Assembly (NCBI GenBank): GCA_027577595.1
Contig: JANBRJ010000063.1
Span: 34,877 to 98,876 of the forward strand
Reading direction: 5' to 3'
DNA from: Coemansia sp. RSA 487
Taxonomy: Eukaryota; Kickxellomycota; Kickxellomycetes; Kickxellales; Kickxellaceae
DNA length: 64,000 nucleotides
In this document: positions 20,927 through 31,389 of the stretch, one piece after another
Position numbering within the stretch: position 1 is the stretch's first letter
Layout of the letters: each line of letters opens with the position of its first letter
Position numbers and translations under genes: made by a program
The notes under the pieces: model-generated
Databases searched by the model: none
What the model was told of the DNA's origin: nothing
What the model saw: only the letters and a program-made list of their open reading frames with translations

Positions 20927-21577
20927 ATGATCGGGCTGTTACGTGCATGGACAGCGCTTGCCGAGAAACAGCCATTTATGACTCTGGCTGTGACAAACGG
21001 CACCCTAGGCGGGGTTGGCGATCTTTTGGCGCAGTTTATTGAAAATCGTAACAGCAAGACCGCCAAACGGTTCCACTGGAACTACAAACGGACGCTGCGC
21101 TTTGTCACCTGGGGCGCCATCTGTGCGCCAGTGTTCCACAAATGGTATCTATTTCTAAATAGGCAGTTCCCGCTACCAATGATGCCGGAATCTGGGAAGC
21201 GTGCATATCTAACAGCTGTCGCCCAGCGAGTTGTCACTGATCAGGGAGTGTATGCGCCGATGGGCATCGCCGGGTTCTTCATTGCCATGAACTACATGGA
21301 GGGCAACGACTGGGCTTCGGCTAAAGCCAGACTGAGCAACTATTACTGGCCAACGCTTGCTGCCAACTATGCTGTCTGGCCTGCAGTCCAGGCCGTCAAC
21401 TTTGGTATTGTCCCGACGATCTATCGAGTTCCGTTCAGCAGTATTGTTAGCATATTCTGGAACGCCTATATCTCTTGGGCGAATGCCCAGTCTGCCACCG
21501 TCGTAGATGTACCTGTAGAGACCCCACATACGCGCATCACTCCTCGCCGGTCGGAAGCAATGGATTCAAAAGTTTAA
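20927..21577 (+). CDS. Mpv17/PMP22 family membrane protein (Sym1-like)
   Basis: A 216-residue integral membrane protein. It has the family layout of four spans with the signatures GGVGDLLAQFIE (about 26-37), RFVTWGAICAPVFHKWY (about 59-75), DQGVYAPMGIAGFFIAM (about 105-121) and NYYWPTLAANYAVWPAVQAVNF (the W-P pair region, about 139-160). Yeast Sym1 and human MPV17 are in the mitochondrial inner membrane, while PMP22 is peroxisomal. No sequence feature settles which applies here. Single exon, with the ATG at 20927. Confidence 0.88.
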   Translation: MIGLLRAWTALAEKQPFMTLAVTNGTLGGVGDLLAQFIENRNSKTAKRFHWNYKRTLRFVTWGAICAPVFHKWYLFLNRQFPLPMMPESGKRAYLTAVAQRVVTDQGVYAPMGIAGFFIAMNYMEGNDWASAKARLSNYYWPTLAANYAVWPAVQAVNFGIVPTIYRVPFSSIVSIFWNAYISWANAQSATVVDVPVETPHTRITPRRSEAMDSKV

Positions 21578-21836
21578 TAGATGTTTTTCCGCTTGTATAC
21601 TTGCAATCAAATTTTCATAGCAAGGGAGCTTGGCATGGATCCGTACCACGTGACTAGGGCCTAATGTTTGTGATTTAAAGTTGTTTTGTATGGTGATCCG
21701 ATTTTTTTGGAATAAAGGGAAAACAAAATATATCGCTTATCCCTGTTCTTTTTTTTAATCGTTCGCGGGCATCTTTTCTGTACTGTTTATGATATTCACA
21801 TAGTAAAATATAGCTGCAGGAAACCACTGGTAACAC

Positions 21837-22520
21837 ATGGACCGGTTACGAGGTGAGTACCAGGAAAACTACGGCATGGGTGCAGAGAGCAATGGCAACT
21901 CAGTGGGCGGCGGAAGGGACGCAGGCGCCGACGATGCGATTGACGGACCCGTTATATTCAGCTGCTCAAAGTGCCGCACCATTCTAGGCGACACGTTTGC
22001 TTACGTGGCATCGATTCCCGAACGCAACTATTTTGGGCTCCAAGCGGTTCCTGAAAGCGTGGTTTGCAGCCCCAAGTGCAAAACATCGTCAGAGCGCGGC
22101 GAAGAAGGTAGCATGTTCCACGAGCTGAGCTGTGGAGAGTGCCACCAAATCGTTGGACGCAAGTACTTGACAACAACGCGTGACATTGATCTGATACGGG
22201 GCACTTTTGCGCTGGATATCCAGAAAGTTATCACATATGAGCTGGGAAAATGTCTTGGGAACAAGCCGGCTAGCACGGATGTTCCGCCGCCCGAGTTCTA
22301 CACGTCGATTGCGTTTCATGACGATTTGGGCATGGTCAAGAGCAACGTTACGGCGATCGCTGCAAAACTGCAAAAGCTTGAGCAGATCATTATGCGGCTT
22401 CCTCAGGCAAATACCAGCCCTCGGTCGGCTCCTCCACCTGGCGGCAGAAAACGGTCCTCGGCACATGGGCTTAATCCAGAGATCTATCATGTCGATTCAT
22501 CCAAAAGGTTCACAAGATAG
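21837..22520 (+). CDS. Mis18 family kinetochore protein (CENP-A loading)
   Basis: A 227-residue protein with a Mis18/Yippee-like zinc fold. The first Cys pair is in FSCSKCRTILGD (about 40-51). The second is in LSCGECHQIVGRKYL (about 97-111). Then come TRDIDLIRGTFALDIQKV and YELGK, the typical Mis18 end of the domain. A C-terminal helix with heptad-like spacing (about 162-185) may be the coiled coil used for oligomerisation. Mis18 primes centromeres for deposition of CENP-A nucleosomes. The N-terminal 35 residues are Gly/Asp-rich. The ATG at 21837 is the first in frame. Confidence 0.85.
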   Translation: MDRLRGEYQENYGMGAESNGNSVGGGRDAGADDAIDGPVIFSCSKCRTILGDTFAYVASIPERNYFGLQAVPESVVCSPKCKTSSERGEEGSMFHELSCGECHQIVGRKYLTTTRDIDLIRGTFALDIQKVITYELGKCLGNKPASTDVPPPEFYTSIAFHDDLGMVKSNVTAIAAKLQKLEQIIMRLPQANTSPRSAPPPGGRKRSSAHGLNPEIYHVDSSKRFTR

Positions 22521-23185
22521 ATAGATGTGCTTTTTCTCTCTTGTCATGCACAAATCGCATACATACAAGCATTCAACAACAGAGCCATTTGTCAAGACGT
22601 GGTGTATTGTGTTTTGTGCTGGAGAAACCGAAAAACACGCGTCAAACCAGCGCACGAACAAAGCATACAAAGCAGCCCGTGTCTTTCGTATGAAGGCACT
22701 GTTGCGTGTGGAATCATTTATTTATATTTGCTATTTTCGGATTGCAAATAGCACGTCTTTTTGCTTTTGTTCTGGTCCTTCTTGTTGCGGACATTGCCTC
22801 AAAAGGAGTAGATTCTGTCACTATTGATCATGACGTCGTTGGAAAAAAAATGACAAGCTTCTTTAAAAGAGCGCAAACAATAGACTTAGGATTTGCGCAG
22901 GTTGCTAAAGCTACAAAGAAGCGCCCCTCTTTTTTTTTTTTTTTTACAAACGGCCGCTTTTGTTGCCTTTTGATTTATTATCGTTTTTACCTTATTCTCT
23001 TCTGTAAAGTCTACTTTTCTACAGCCCTGTTTATTTTCTAGCATTCAGCATATCATTGTCGTTATTCTCTGCATTAGCCCAACAAGCAGCAACATAATAA
23101 ACAAGGACCAGACGCCAGTAATTGCTCATCGCAAGCACACACACACACACACACAAGAAGGGCTTTCTACTGTAGGAGAGTGAAC
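22521..23185 (+). promoter_or_regulatory. Upstream region of the BRO1-domain gene, with (CA)10
   Basis: There are 665 bases without a supported gene. A (CA)10 microsatellite lies at 23136-23155, about 30 bases before the start codon. A T-run sits at about 22929-22945. Confidence 0.4.
23136..23155. repeat. (CA)10 microsatellite
   Basis: Ten perfect CA units in the leader of the BRO1-domain gene. Confidence 0.95.
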
Positions 23186-24574
23186 ATGAGATACTACTTA
23201 CGGAACCCAAAGACCAAAGTAATCAACCCGCCGAGTCTGCTGCCGCCGTCGCTCCAGAATGACACCGAATTGTATGCCCGGGTCAGCAAGATGTGTATGC
23301 TGCGCGAGGGAATGAGGGAAAAACTAAAGGCACAAAGCAAAACAGAGGACCTGAGCCGCATAGGAACGCTTATTGCGGCTACCGAGGCATATCTGGGCGA
23401 GCTCCACTGGTATATTTCGTTCTACGAGAGCAAGCGGGAGATCTTTAGAGACATGCGTGGTGTAGATTTCATCTGGAAGAGCGCAATTGTTAGCAGACTG
23501 TACGATGCGGTCAACCTTACGCGCCCGCGGTTTGGTCTCAGAAGTGGAAATGCGGGAGATAGCGATGGTGGAAACAGCGGAGGCAACGGTGGCGGTGGCG
23601 CGGCCAGCAGTAGCGCTATTGGTGGCAGCGCAGCATCCAGGATCCTGAGTGGGAGGTCATTCAAGCAGCGGCGCACACAGTCGACGTCCATCTATATGGA
23701 GTTCGGGTTTACGCTGCTTGCGCTTGCTGTGGCAAAGTCGATGAACGCATACTCAAAGGTTTCATCGCTAGACACCGAGATCGAGTGCGAGACGATCAAT
23801 GCCATGACGCCGGGCATGCAGATGGTGTTGGAAGAAGAGGGCGAGCAGGGCGTCGAGGCGCTCAAGCGGGCATCGATAGAGCTCCGCGAGGCTGCCGGGG
23901 TATTCCAGTTCATCATGGACCACGTGCTACCACAGATAAGCACCATCCGCCTAGGCGTCCCAGACCTCACTCCCGACATCCAGTACATGCTGCAGATGCT
24001 GTCTCTGGCAGACTCCGACCGGCTTTCCGTGCGTGTGTGGCTGCGCACCGACAAGAACCAGCGCAAGACGCCCAACATTCCAGCAAATCTTCTTCTCGGG
24101 ATCCAGGAGCGCTATCTGAACGCAAGCTCGCTGGTGCGCACCTTACAGAACGGTGAGTTCCGGAGCGTGTCGTCCGATATCCAGAACTACATGCGCGACG
24201 GCCAGCAGCTCATCCTTGCACAGGCAATGATCTATCTTGCGCAGGTCCACAGCGACAGCCAGAAGTATGGCAATGCTGTTGGCTTTATGCGCGATGCCCG
24301 CGAACTTCTGGCGGGACTCAAGAAGCGCAACCAGTCGGTCCATGCCAGAACCGCGGAGATGCTCCTGCGTGGTCCGATCGAGCCGCTCTACAGCCTCTAC
24401 AGGCGCAACAACGACACCATAGGCTTTGAGGCTGTCCCGTCGTCCGAGGACCTGCGTGCGCGCTTGCCATCGGGGCGCGCGCTCATTAGCAAAGCTGTCC
24501 AGTACTTGCCTGCATCCACGCCTCCATCTGCCGGGATCACAGCGGATTTCAAGCAGAAGGAAGAGGTTTATTGA
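23186..24574 (+). CDS. BRO1-domain protein, BROX-like
   Basis: A 462-residue protein made almost wholly of what looks like one BRO1 domain, the banana-shaped helical fold that binds ESCRT-III/Snf7 proteins. Supporting segments are TEAYLGELHWYISFYES and VDFIWKSAI near the start, YMEFGFTLLALAVAKSMNAYS (about 171-191), a helix REAAGVFQFIMDHVLPQI (about 235-252), LAQAMIYLAQVH (about 345-356) and YGNAVGFMRDARELL (about 362-376). No C-terminal V domain or proline-rich tail follows, so it is closer to BROX than to Alix/Bro1. A Gly/Ser/Ala-rich insert is at about 121-152. The start is the ATG at 23186; a GTG lies two codons upstream. Confidence 0.65.
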   Translation: MRYYLRNPKTKVINPPSLLPPSLQNDTELYARVSKMCMLREGMREKLKAQSKTEDLSRIGTLIAATEAYLGELHWYISFYESKREIFRDMRGVDFIWKSAIVSRLYDAVNLTRPRFGLRSGNAGDSDGGNSGGNGGGGAASSSAIGGSAASRILSGRSFKQRRTQSTSIYMEFGFTLLALAVAKSMNAYSKVSSLDTEIECETINAMTPGMQMVLEEEGEQGVEALKRASIELREAAGVFQFIMDHVLPQISTIRLGVPDLTPDIQYMLQMLSLADSDRLSVRVWLRTDKNQRKTPNIPANLLLGIQERYLNASSLVRTLQNGEFRSVSSDIQNYMRDGQQLILAQAMIYLAQVHSDSQKYGNAVGFMRDARELLAGLKKRNQSVHARTAEMLLRGPIEPLYSLYRRNNDTIGFEAVPSSEDLRARLPSGRALISKAVQYLPASTPPSAGITADFKQKEEVY

Positions 24575-24788
24575 CCACTTGTGTTTACATTTTTTTTCAC
24601 AATGTACTCGAGTCACATGATGGATTCTTGCAAATACAGCAAAAAAATAATAATAAACAGTTCGAGAAAACGTCGTGTCTTTGCTAAAAAAAAGTTTTCT
24701 TTTCTTTCTAATTTTGTTTATTTTTCGGTTGCTTTTTTATTCTTGCAAAGCTGGTCAACATAAAGAAAGAGCGCTTTTTTATTTTAAA

Positions 24789-26300
24789 ATGACCGACACT
24801 ACCATTCCACGCGGCAAATTCAGTATCTCTCTTGATGATTCTGGTGAGTGAATGCGCTTACGTTAAATGCAACATCATACAGGAAGACACCTTGCTCTTG
24901 AAACAAACCACTGCTAATTTTTCTTAATTGCTACTTTTAACGCTTTAGAGGATCCTTTGGATTCGCTGACGAGTGACATTCAGAAGCTCAGCGCCGAAAA
25001 CGCCCCCCAAAAAGTCGCCACACAAGATGAAAGCAGCACGAAGGAGGAAATCAGCGCATTAGACGAACCAGAGGTCGAAGTGCGGCTTGCCGACATACAA
25101 GCCGACCCGAACTCTCCGTTGTACTCTGTAAAGTCGTTTGACGAGCTTGGATTGCACGACAACTTGCTCAAGGGGATCTACGAGATGAAGTTCACCAAAC
25201 CCTCAAAGATCCAGGAGCGCGCACTTCCTTTGCTACTGGCCAACCCTGCGCGCAACATGATCGGGCAGTCGCAATCGGGAACAGGCAAAACCGCTGCGTT
25301 TGTTCTGACAATGCTCAGTCGCGTCGACTACGATCTGAACGAGCCGCAGGCACTGTGCTTGGCACCGTCGCGTGAGCTTGCCCGCCAGATCATGAACGTC
25401 CTCTTGGAGATGGGCAAATACACACCAGTGAAAACCAAGTATGCGATCAAGGAGTCGCTGCAAAGAGGCGAGAAGGTCAATGCGCACGTGGTCATTGGCA
25501 CACCCGGAACCGTCAGCGAAATGATACGCAAACGCGCGCTTGTGCTCAAATCAATGAAGCTCTTTGTTCTGGACGAGGCAGACAACATGCTCGATATGCA
25601 GGGGCTGGCGGATCAGACTCTGAAGATCAAAAACTTTATGCCCAAAGAATGCCAGATTGTGCTCTTCTCGGCCACCTTCCCAGAAAACGTGCGCGAGTTT
25701 ACAAAGCGGTTTGCGCCAGAAGCCAACGAGCTCCGCTTAAAGGCCAGCGAGCTTACGGTAGAGGGAATCAAACAGTTCTACATGGAGTGCAGGGACCAGA
25801 AGCATAAGTTTGATGTGCTGTCAGAGCTGTATTCGCTGATGACCGTGGGCCAAAGCATTATATTTGTGCGGCGCCGTGACACTGCCGAGCGTGTTGCAAG
25901 CCGGATGACCAGCGACGGACACGCTGTGGTGTTTTTGCACGGAACTATGGACACTGCCGAGCGCGACCGTGTAATGGATGACTTCCGCGACGGCAACATC
26001 AAGGTTCTCATCACCACGAATGTTATTGCGCGTGGTATCGATATCCAACAGGTCAACCTTGTCATCAACTACGACATCCCTGTGGACGGCCAGTCCAGAC
26101 CTGACGCCGAGACCTACCTTCACCGTATCGGGCGTACCGGTCGCTTTGGACGCACTGGAGCCAGTGTCAACTTTGTCCATGACGAGGAGAGTATTGCGCA
26201 AATGGAGGCCATTCAGAATACCCTGTGCTGCGATATGATCAAGGTCCCCACAGATGACTGGGAAAAGGCGCGCAAGATCCTGAAAAAGGCGCTCAAATGA
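24789..26300 (+). CDS. DBP5: DBP5 DEAD-box RNA helicase, two exons
   Basis: Exons 24789-24843 and 24949-26300 join in frame (GTGAGT donor, TTTAG acceptor) to 468 residues. DBP5 remodels mRNPs on the cytoplasmic face of the nuclear pore during mRNA export. The N-terminal extension leads to SPLYSVKSFDELGL and the Q motif (PSKIQ). Motif I is SGTGKT, Ia is APSRELARQ, II is VLDEADNML, III is SAT, and motif VI is HRIGRTGRFGR. The first exon codes only 18 residues (MTDTTIPRGKF then SISLDDS). Exon 2 alone has no suitable ATG, so the splice decides the start. The last residues, ARKILKKALK, match the family end. Confidence 0.92.
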
Positions 26301-26971
26301 AGCATCTGCTAACTTTTTTTTTTCAACTAGCGATATTTGGCTTTCTTTTTCTGTTTGTTGTCTTTTAGGGAGTTTGTCTACTGTCTTTTTGTTGACTTTA
26401 TCTTGCCAAGAAACGCTACTTTGCTTGGGAGACCCGTTAGCCCATTCTTTAACTCACGCATACAATATCCTGGGAAAATAGAAACTGTTGATGAACCGAT
26501 CCGGACTCACCTCGGCAAATGCTTGTTTCACGTGATAATGCTTGAGTAGCGGATTCAGATGCAAGACAAAAGATCGTGCAACAATCAAATGTGCACCTTT
26601 GCATGCGTGCGGGAGAATATGCGAACTGGGGGTGATTTCGCTCAGTGTTGTTATTATGCTCTATTGCGACGTCAGCTTGTCAAAACGATAATGCTCAGGT
26701 AGCAAGCATGTTCAATTGTCATAATGATGCTAATCAAGGAAAAGGCACAGGATGATGGTCAAATGGAGCTTCAGCAGGCCAGGCTCTGATTGCATGTGGT
26801 GATAAAAAGAAAAGATTCGTAATTGTCGATATCCTCCCTTTTTCTCTTCTGGTTTCAATCTGTTTCTTCTTCTCCACAGCTTGTCTTTTTTTTTCTTTTT
26901 TCTTTTATTGAGGAGAGGGTTGTTTTTCTCTATAATTTTCGTCACTTTTTCAACCGGACTTAAAAGCAACA
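26301..26971 (+). promoter_or_regulatory. Upstream region of DGAT2 copy 1
   Basis: There are 670 bases without a gene. The final 150 bases are pyrimidine-rich (26835-26945), the usual leader type here. Confidence 0.4.
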
Positions 26972-28150
26972 ATGTCAGTGCAGAGTAGCGGCAGTGTTGG
27001 GTCCGACGAAAGGCTTGTCGCTGTTGCCACCAAATCCGTGTCAGCCACTGGAAGCCGCAACCTTTCAGAAAATGCCGGCAACACGCCACAGGGCTTTCTT
27101 GGTCAGCTCTCGGCGTTTACTGGAGCGTGGGCACAAAGCATGGGTATCTCGGAAGAGTGGTCCGAGTTTTTCGATCGAGTTTCAGAGTTTTTGCAGGAAA
27201 CCTTGACCACGGCAATGGTGACTCTTTGGGCAACATCGCCCGTCTGGTGTGTTGTTCTATACGTGTACCTGTTTGTCTACGCAGCCTACCTGCGTACCTT
27301 ATTAGGCGCTTACCTTGTGTTCTGTCTCCTCGACTCGCGGCCTTACGACGGTATTGGCCGGCGGTTTTCGATAGTTCGCAAGCTCCCGATCTGGGAACAC
27401 GTCAACAGATACTTTCAGCCGAAAATCGTGTTTGAGGAGCCCTTGGATGCCACAAAGCAGTATGTTTTCGGCAGCCATCCGCATGGTGTCATTGGCTATA
27501 CATCTCAGCTGATTGCAGGGACCACGGGCTTGAGCATCGAAGCGCATTTTCCAGGGCTGGTAGTCCGTGGCGTGACAATGCCAGTCACTTTTGGAATTCC
27601 GTTTTTCCGCGACTACGCCTTGGCGATGGGCTGCTTGTCATGCGACCGTGGTTCTATTCGGCGGATCCTTCTGGACCGCCACCACCGGCTACGCCAGTCG
27701 CTTCTTGTGGTCGTTGGAGGCGCCGAGGAAGCCATGTTGGCCCATGCAAACTCGGCGGATCTTGTTTTGCTCAAGCGCAAGGGGTTTGTGCGTGAAGCAA
27801 TCCGTGCTGGCTGTGCATTAGTGCCAGTATATAATTTTAACGAAAACGCCATATACAAGCTCTTATCAAATGGCCCAGACACGTGGACTCGTAGGTTTGA
27901 GATGGCCATCAAGGATCTGTTTGGATTTACTATTCTACTGTTCCATGGAAGAAACGTCTTCTTCACTCCATATCGCACGCAGCTGACTACGGTTGTTGGG
28001 AGACCCATTCCTACCACAAAAAACTTTGACCCAACGCCTGAGGAAATCCAGCACTACCATGCACTGTACGTTGAAGAGCTTTCGCGGATCTATGCAAAAT
28101 ACAAGCTGAAATATGCTCCAAACGATGCCGATATTCGTTTTGCTTCTTGA
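26972..28150 (+). CDS. Diacylglycerol acyltransferase 2 family (DGAT2), copy 1
   Basis: A 392-residue acyl-CoA:acylglycerol acyltransferase. DGAT2 enzymes make triacylglycerol at the ER and on lipid droplets. The catalytic-type motif HPHG is at 169-172 in FGSHPHGVIGYTSQ. The second block, VVGGAEEAML followed by KRKGFVREAIRAGCALVPVYNFNENAIY (about 249-292), is typical. Before these lies a hydrophobic hairpin (about 88-115) that would anchor it in the ER membrane. The C-terminus VGRPIPTTK and EELSRIYAKYK match the family. It may act on di- or monoacylglycerol. A paralog lies at 36386-37549 in the same direction. Confidence 0.9.
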   Translation: MSVQSSGSVGSDERLVAVATKSVSATGSRNLSENAGNTPQGFLGQLSAFTGAWAQSMGISEEWSEFFDRVSEFLQETLTTAMVTLWATSPVWCVVLYVYLFVYAAYLRTLLGAYLVFCLLDSRPYDGIGRRFSIVRKLPIWEHVNRYFQPKIVFEEPLDATKQYVFGSHPHGVIGYTSQLIAGTTGLSIEAHFPGLVVRGVTMPVTFGIPFFRDYALAMGCLSCDRGSIRRILLDRHHRLRQSLLVVVGGAEEAMLAHANSADLVLLKRKGFVREAIRAGCALVPVYNFNENAIYKLLSNGPDTWTRRFEMAIKDLFGFTILLFHGRNVFFTPYRTQLTTVVGRPIPTTKNFDPTPEEIQHYHALYVEELSRIYAKYKLKYAPNDADIRFAS

Positions 28151-28243
28151 GTATACTCATCTGTAGCTATTGAATGGGAGGAGGGGGGTGTCCATTGTTT
28201 TGGTTCGTAAATATATTCGATACATATTAGAAGAAAGTACAAG

Positions 28244-28633
28244 TTAGTTCATGTCGTACTCCTCGTCCCTGTTCATGCTGTTGTACTGTTTACGCAAGTT
28301 CTCGACACGCTCTTCCTCCTTTGATAGATCGGTTCTTTTGGACTTGTGGTTTGTTTGGAAGTACAAAACAACCAAGTACCGGCCCATGACATTGAATCCC
28401 TGCAGGTGATCGCATGCCTCTTTGGCATCGTATATATCCTCGTAGACAACAAAAGCCGTTCCCCTTGTCTTTGGTTCGCTGCCCATTCGTATTTGGCGTA
28501 TGGCCCCGTATTTGCCAAAGAGATCGTACATTTCTTCGGACGTTATTTTGAATGATAGGTTTTTCACCAAGAGGATGCGATTTACATTGGGTGGGAGTTG
28601 AGCTGTGCGGTTCTTCTTTTGCGCTAGCGACAT
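28244..28633 (-). CDS. SF3B6 (p14), branch-point subunit of splicing factor SF3b
   Basis: A 129-residue protein with one RRM. p14 sits in the SF3b complex of U2 snRNP next to the branch-point adenosine and SF3B1. RNP2 is ILLVKNLSF (about 20-28) and RNP1 is TRGTAFVVYED (about 57-67). LQGFNVMGRYLVVLYFQ and the long C-terminal helix with LRKQYNSM are typical of p14. The length is near the human protein (125). The plus-strand DGAT2 gene converges on it, with 93 bases between stop codons. Its presence fits a genome that still splices. Confidence 0.93.
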   Translation of the reverse strand: MSLAQKKNRTAQLPPNVNRILLVKNLSFKITSEEMYDLFGKYGAIRQIRMGSEPKTRGTAFVVYEDIYDAKEACDHLQGFNVMGRYLVVLYFQTNHKSKRTDLSKEEERVENLRKQYNSMNRDEEYDMN

Positions 28634-29113
28634 TTTCCGGTAGAATGGAGGGGAAGAGTTCTATGAGTCGATTTTTGTACAGAGTATAGAGTGAACCAAT
28701 GCAAGGGACGTTGGAAAAAGTACGAAATGCAAAAAAAAAACACGCGCGAAAGGGAGTTGAAAGCTGATGTCTTCTAATTTGGTATTGTAATATGGGCTTA
28801 ACCATCCGACTTTTTTTTTTTTTGGCTAAATGGGCTTGGTAGTCAAATTGATTTAGAGAAATGTTTATAAATACATCCAGAATAAATAAAACCTTAACAA
28901 GATGTAAAAAACGCAGCAGAAATGATTTTCTAATGTTTAATGTATATAGGGAATATCTATAGTTTGTGTATACTGTTGCTGTAGCTAGCATATCTAAGCG
29001 GTCTATAAAGTTACAAATCATTTCAAAAGCGATTAGCAATAAATCGTTTGCACTTTTAATACCAGAAAATACTCACAAACTCTATCAATCAATTGATAAA
29101 GGACAATACTTAC

Positions 29114-29209
29114 CACAACATAGTCGCAGGAATCTTGAGGTTCTATTCCGCCTCGTGGATCAGCGGTCGGATAGTCCTTGTACAGAGCGAACGAACGTGT
29201 AGAGGCCAT
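29114..29209 (-). CDS. Candidate first exon of a small unknown gene
   Basis: On the minus strand an ATG at 29209 in a strong context (AACCATGGCC) opens 32 codons that end exactly at a GTAAGTAT donor (29113). The peptide starts MASTRSFALYKDYPTADPR. A possible acceptor (GCTACAG, near 28974) would add about a dozen residues before a stop, giving a protein of about 45 residues. I do not recognise it. Evidence is start context plus donor only; coding capacity is short and the 3' exon is uncertain. Confidence 0.35.
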
Positions 29210-31389
29210 GGTTACGTGTAAGCGATACTGCCAACAATATTTTCCAAGACGCGAATGTCTATTATAAATGAGGAAACCGAATTGCGAGTTGTATGAAAAG
29301 TGTATGCAGCAGTGAAAAAAACTGAATACCAGTTCATGTTTGATTGAATTTATAGAATTTGTTTACGAAAGCGAAATATTTTGGATATGTGTGCGGGAGG
29401 AGAGGCAATGGTTTTCTGCTTGTTTTCATGTTGTTTCTGATGTTTGGCTTTGACTTTACACGGTTATGCACTTTATCCTGGAAAGATGCACACTAGCCAC
29501 AATGGATATCGCTAAAGGCAAAAGGAGAGTGAAAGAGTTGAAATTTACACACTAATATGCATCATGGTGCTCTATTTTTCTTTGCCCTTTGAACATTGCT
29601 TCTTTTTTCTTTTCAGTCAACGAAAGCAATAAAGGCTTTTTTTTGCCTTTGGCAAGACTATGTTGCTGCTTAAAGAAAGTGCTGAATCCTTTTGTACGTT
29701 TTCTTTGCTTTGCCATCTTGTACTTTGCTCAGCTCATGCCGACCTGATCCATGTTATCTTTTCTAGTTCTTCTCTTCTTTGCCAAATGTCATGAAGCTCG
29801 CAAAGGAAAGGAAATAAAAATGGAAACATGACACATCCAGGCATACGCATAGTGGGGAAGGCTGGAAGATCGTAAACCAACGAGTGCAGCAATAAACATG
29901 CGCTCAAAAGCACTTTGTACAACTTATATTGTCATTTTTCTGAACTGATCCAGAAAGATTACAAGCTTGCAATCATTGGGCTTTTAGAGAATATTCTAAT
30001 CAAGCGTATGACCCACCATCGTCCTAACTTTTGCCTGCTTCGTTGTTAAAATGCAGGTCGTCGTGACCTGGTTGCGGTAATACGCGACTCTTTCTCTAGT
30101 AGTACCTGTTTAACCTGACACGGTGAAGCGCATATCCAAAATAAAAAGCATGGCCAGAGCAAGCAGCACAGCATGGGCCAGACAGACAAACACATTAAAG
30201 GCCGCACATGCATATCTTGCACTTGTTTTGTATCGGATCCTCGAAACAAACGAACCCGGCTCATGTGGCACATGGGCAGCAAGCTTTCCTAATAATCTGT
30301 GGCTAGCTCCTTTCGCACTGAGAATCCAAATCCACCACTCCCTTGTTTTTTCCCTGTGCCAATGGAACTCGCGTTTTATGCAGCTTGCGGAATTCCTCAC
30401 AAAATATGTCCTATTTTGAAAAGGCCCTTGCTTTCGTGCTTCTATTCTTGTCAATTCCTTCAATGCATCTGACTAAAACTGGGGTCACTGTGCATTTCAT
30501 TTTAAGTGGGCTCTGCCACGCTAGTTTTTTGGGGAGGGAGAGGATGAATGCAAAAGGTTCTATACGCCAAAGGGAGCAGCCCCTTTCAGCCTTGACGTCA
30601 GGAGTCGAATGTATGTTGTAATCTGTCCATGCGCCTTGCGGTTTGTTTTTGGTCTGAGGTCTGTGCACTAAAAAAACAAGTGCTGTAAAAGCTGCTGCGG
30701 TACTGGTGCAAAAATTTTCAGAACAACGCAAGGGAATTCCCTTTAATTCTGATTCTCCCCAAAAAGTGCTCAAACGACCCGCATAACGACCCAACGTCTT
30801 GAACCGGGTCCATGCAGCCTTTTCTGGCATTTTTCGAAAAACTTTGTATGTCACGCGGAGTACTTGCTTGACACTGGGCAGCGATGTCATTTCTAATACA
30901 TTCAGTCCAACTGAGTCCAGCTGAACAACACAAAGCCATCAGCCATTTTTCTCATGTCAGCAGGAACTTGTGGCACGCACGCACAATAAATACCAAGTGG
31001 ATTATTTCCAGAGCCACGGTGGAAAAGAAACCCAAAAACGGCCTTATGCAGGAACGGCCTTAAAAACGACAGAGGGATATGGCCTGCAAACGCGGTGTTT
31101 AATGGGGAAAGAGATCACCCAATGCTGGCTCTTTCCTAGGAAAAGGTTTCTCTGATCAGAAGCTTGTATGTAATCCAAAAGCGCGGAATTGAATTGGTCG
31201 CAGATTATAAAAAGGCATTAACGCTGGTACCTTTTTCTCTGGGTACACTGTCGTCTTCTCTTCGTGCAACTCCTAGCAATATTTTGCCTTGCGAAATAAA
31301 AATAACGCTCTTACTTTCTTGATACTCCCGACAAAACACCCGTCTCATCGCACAATACTATATTATTAATAATATTTTTCTACAAGATC
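29210..31389. other. Long gene-free region upstream of SSU1
   Basis: There are 2.18 kb with no supported gene. The open frames present (for example a 159-codon minus-strand frame at 30411-30890) show no domain and do not look coding. The right end is the SSU1 promoter, with a TATA box and a pyrimidine-rich leader. The length suggests a large regulatory region or non-coding transcript, but nothing specific can be shown. Confidence 0.4.
31206..31214 (+). promoter_or_regulatory. TATA box of the SSU1-like gene
   Basis: TATAAAAAG lies about 180 bases before the start codon, ahead of a CT-rich leader. Position and sequence fit an inducible fungal promoter. Confidence 0.5.

Noticed and set aside
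28290-29039. A 249-codon minus-strand frame that overlaps SF3B6 in another frame
   Set aside because: Its C-terminal part is the shifted reading of SF3B6 and its N-terminal part is low-complexity AT-rich DNA; no domain.
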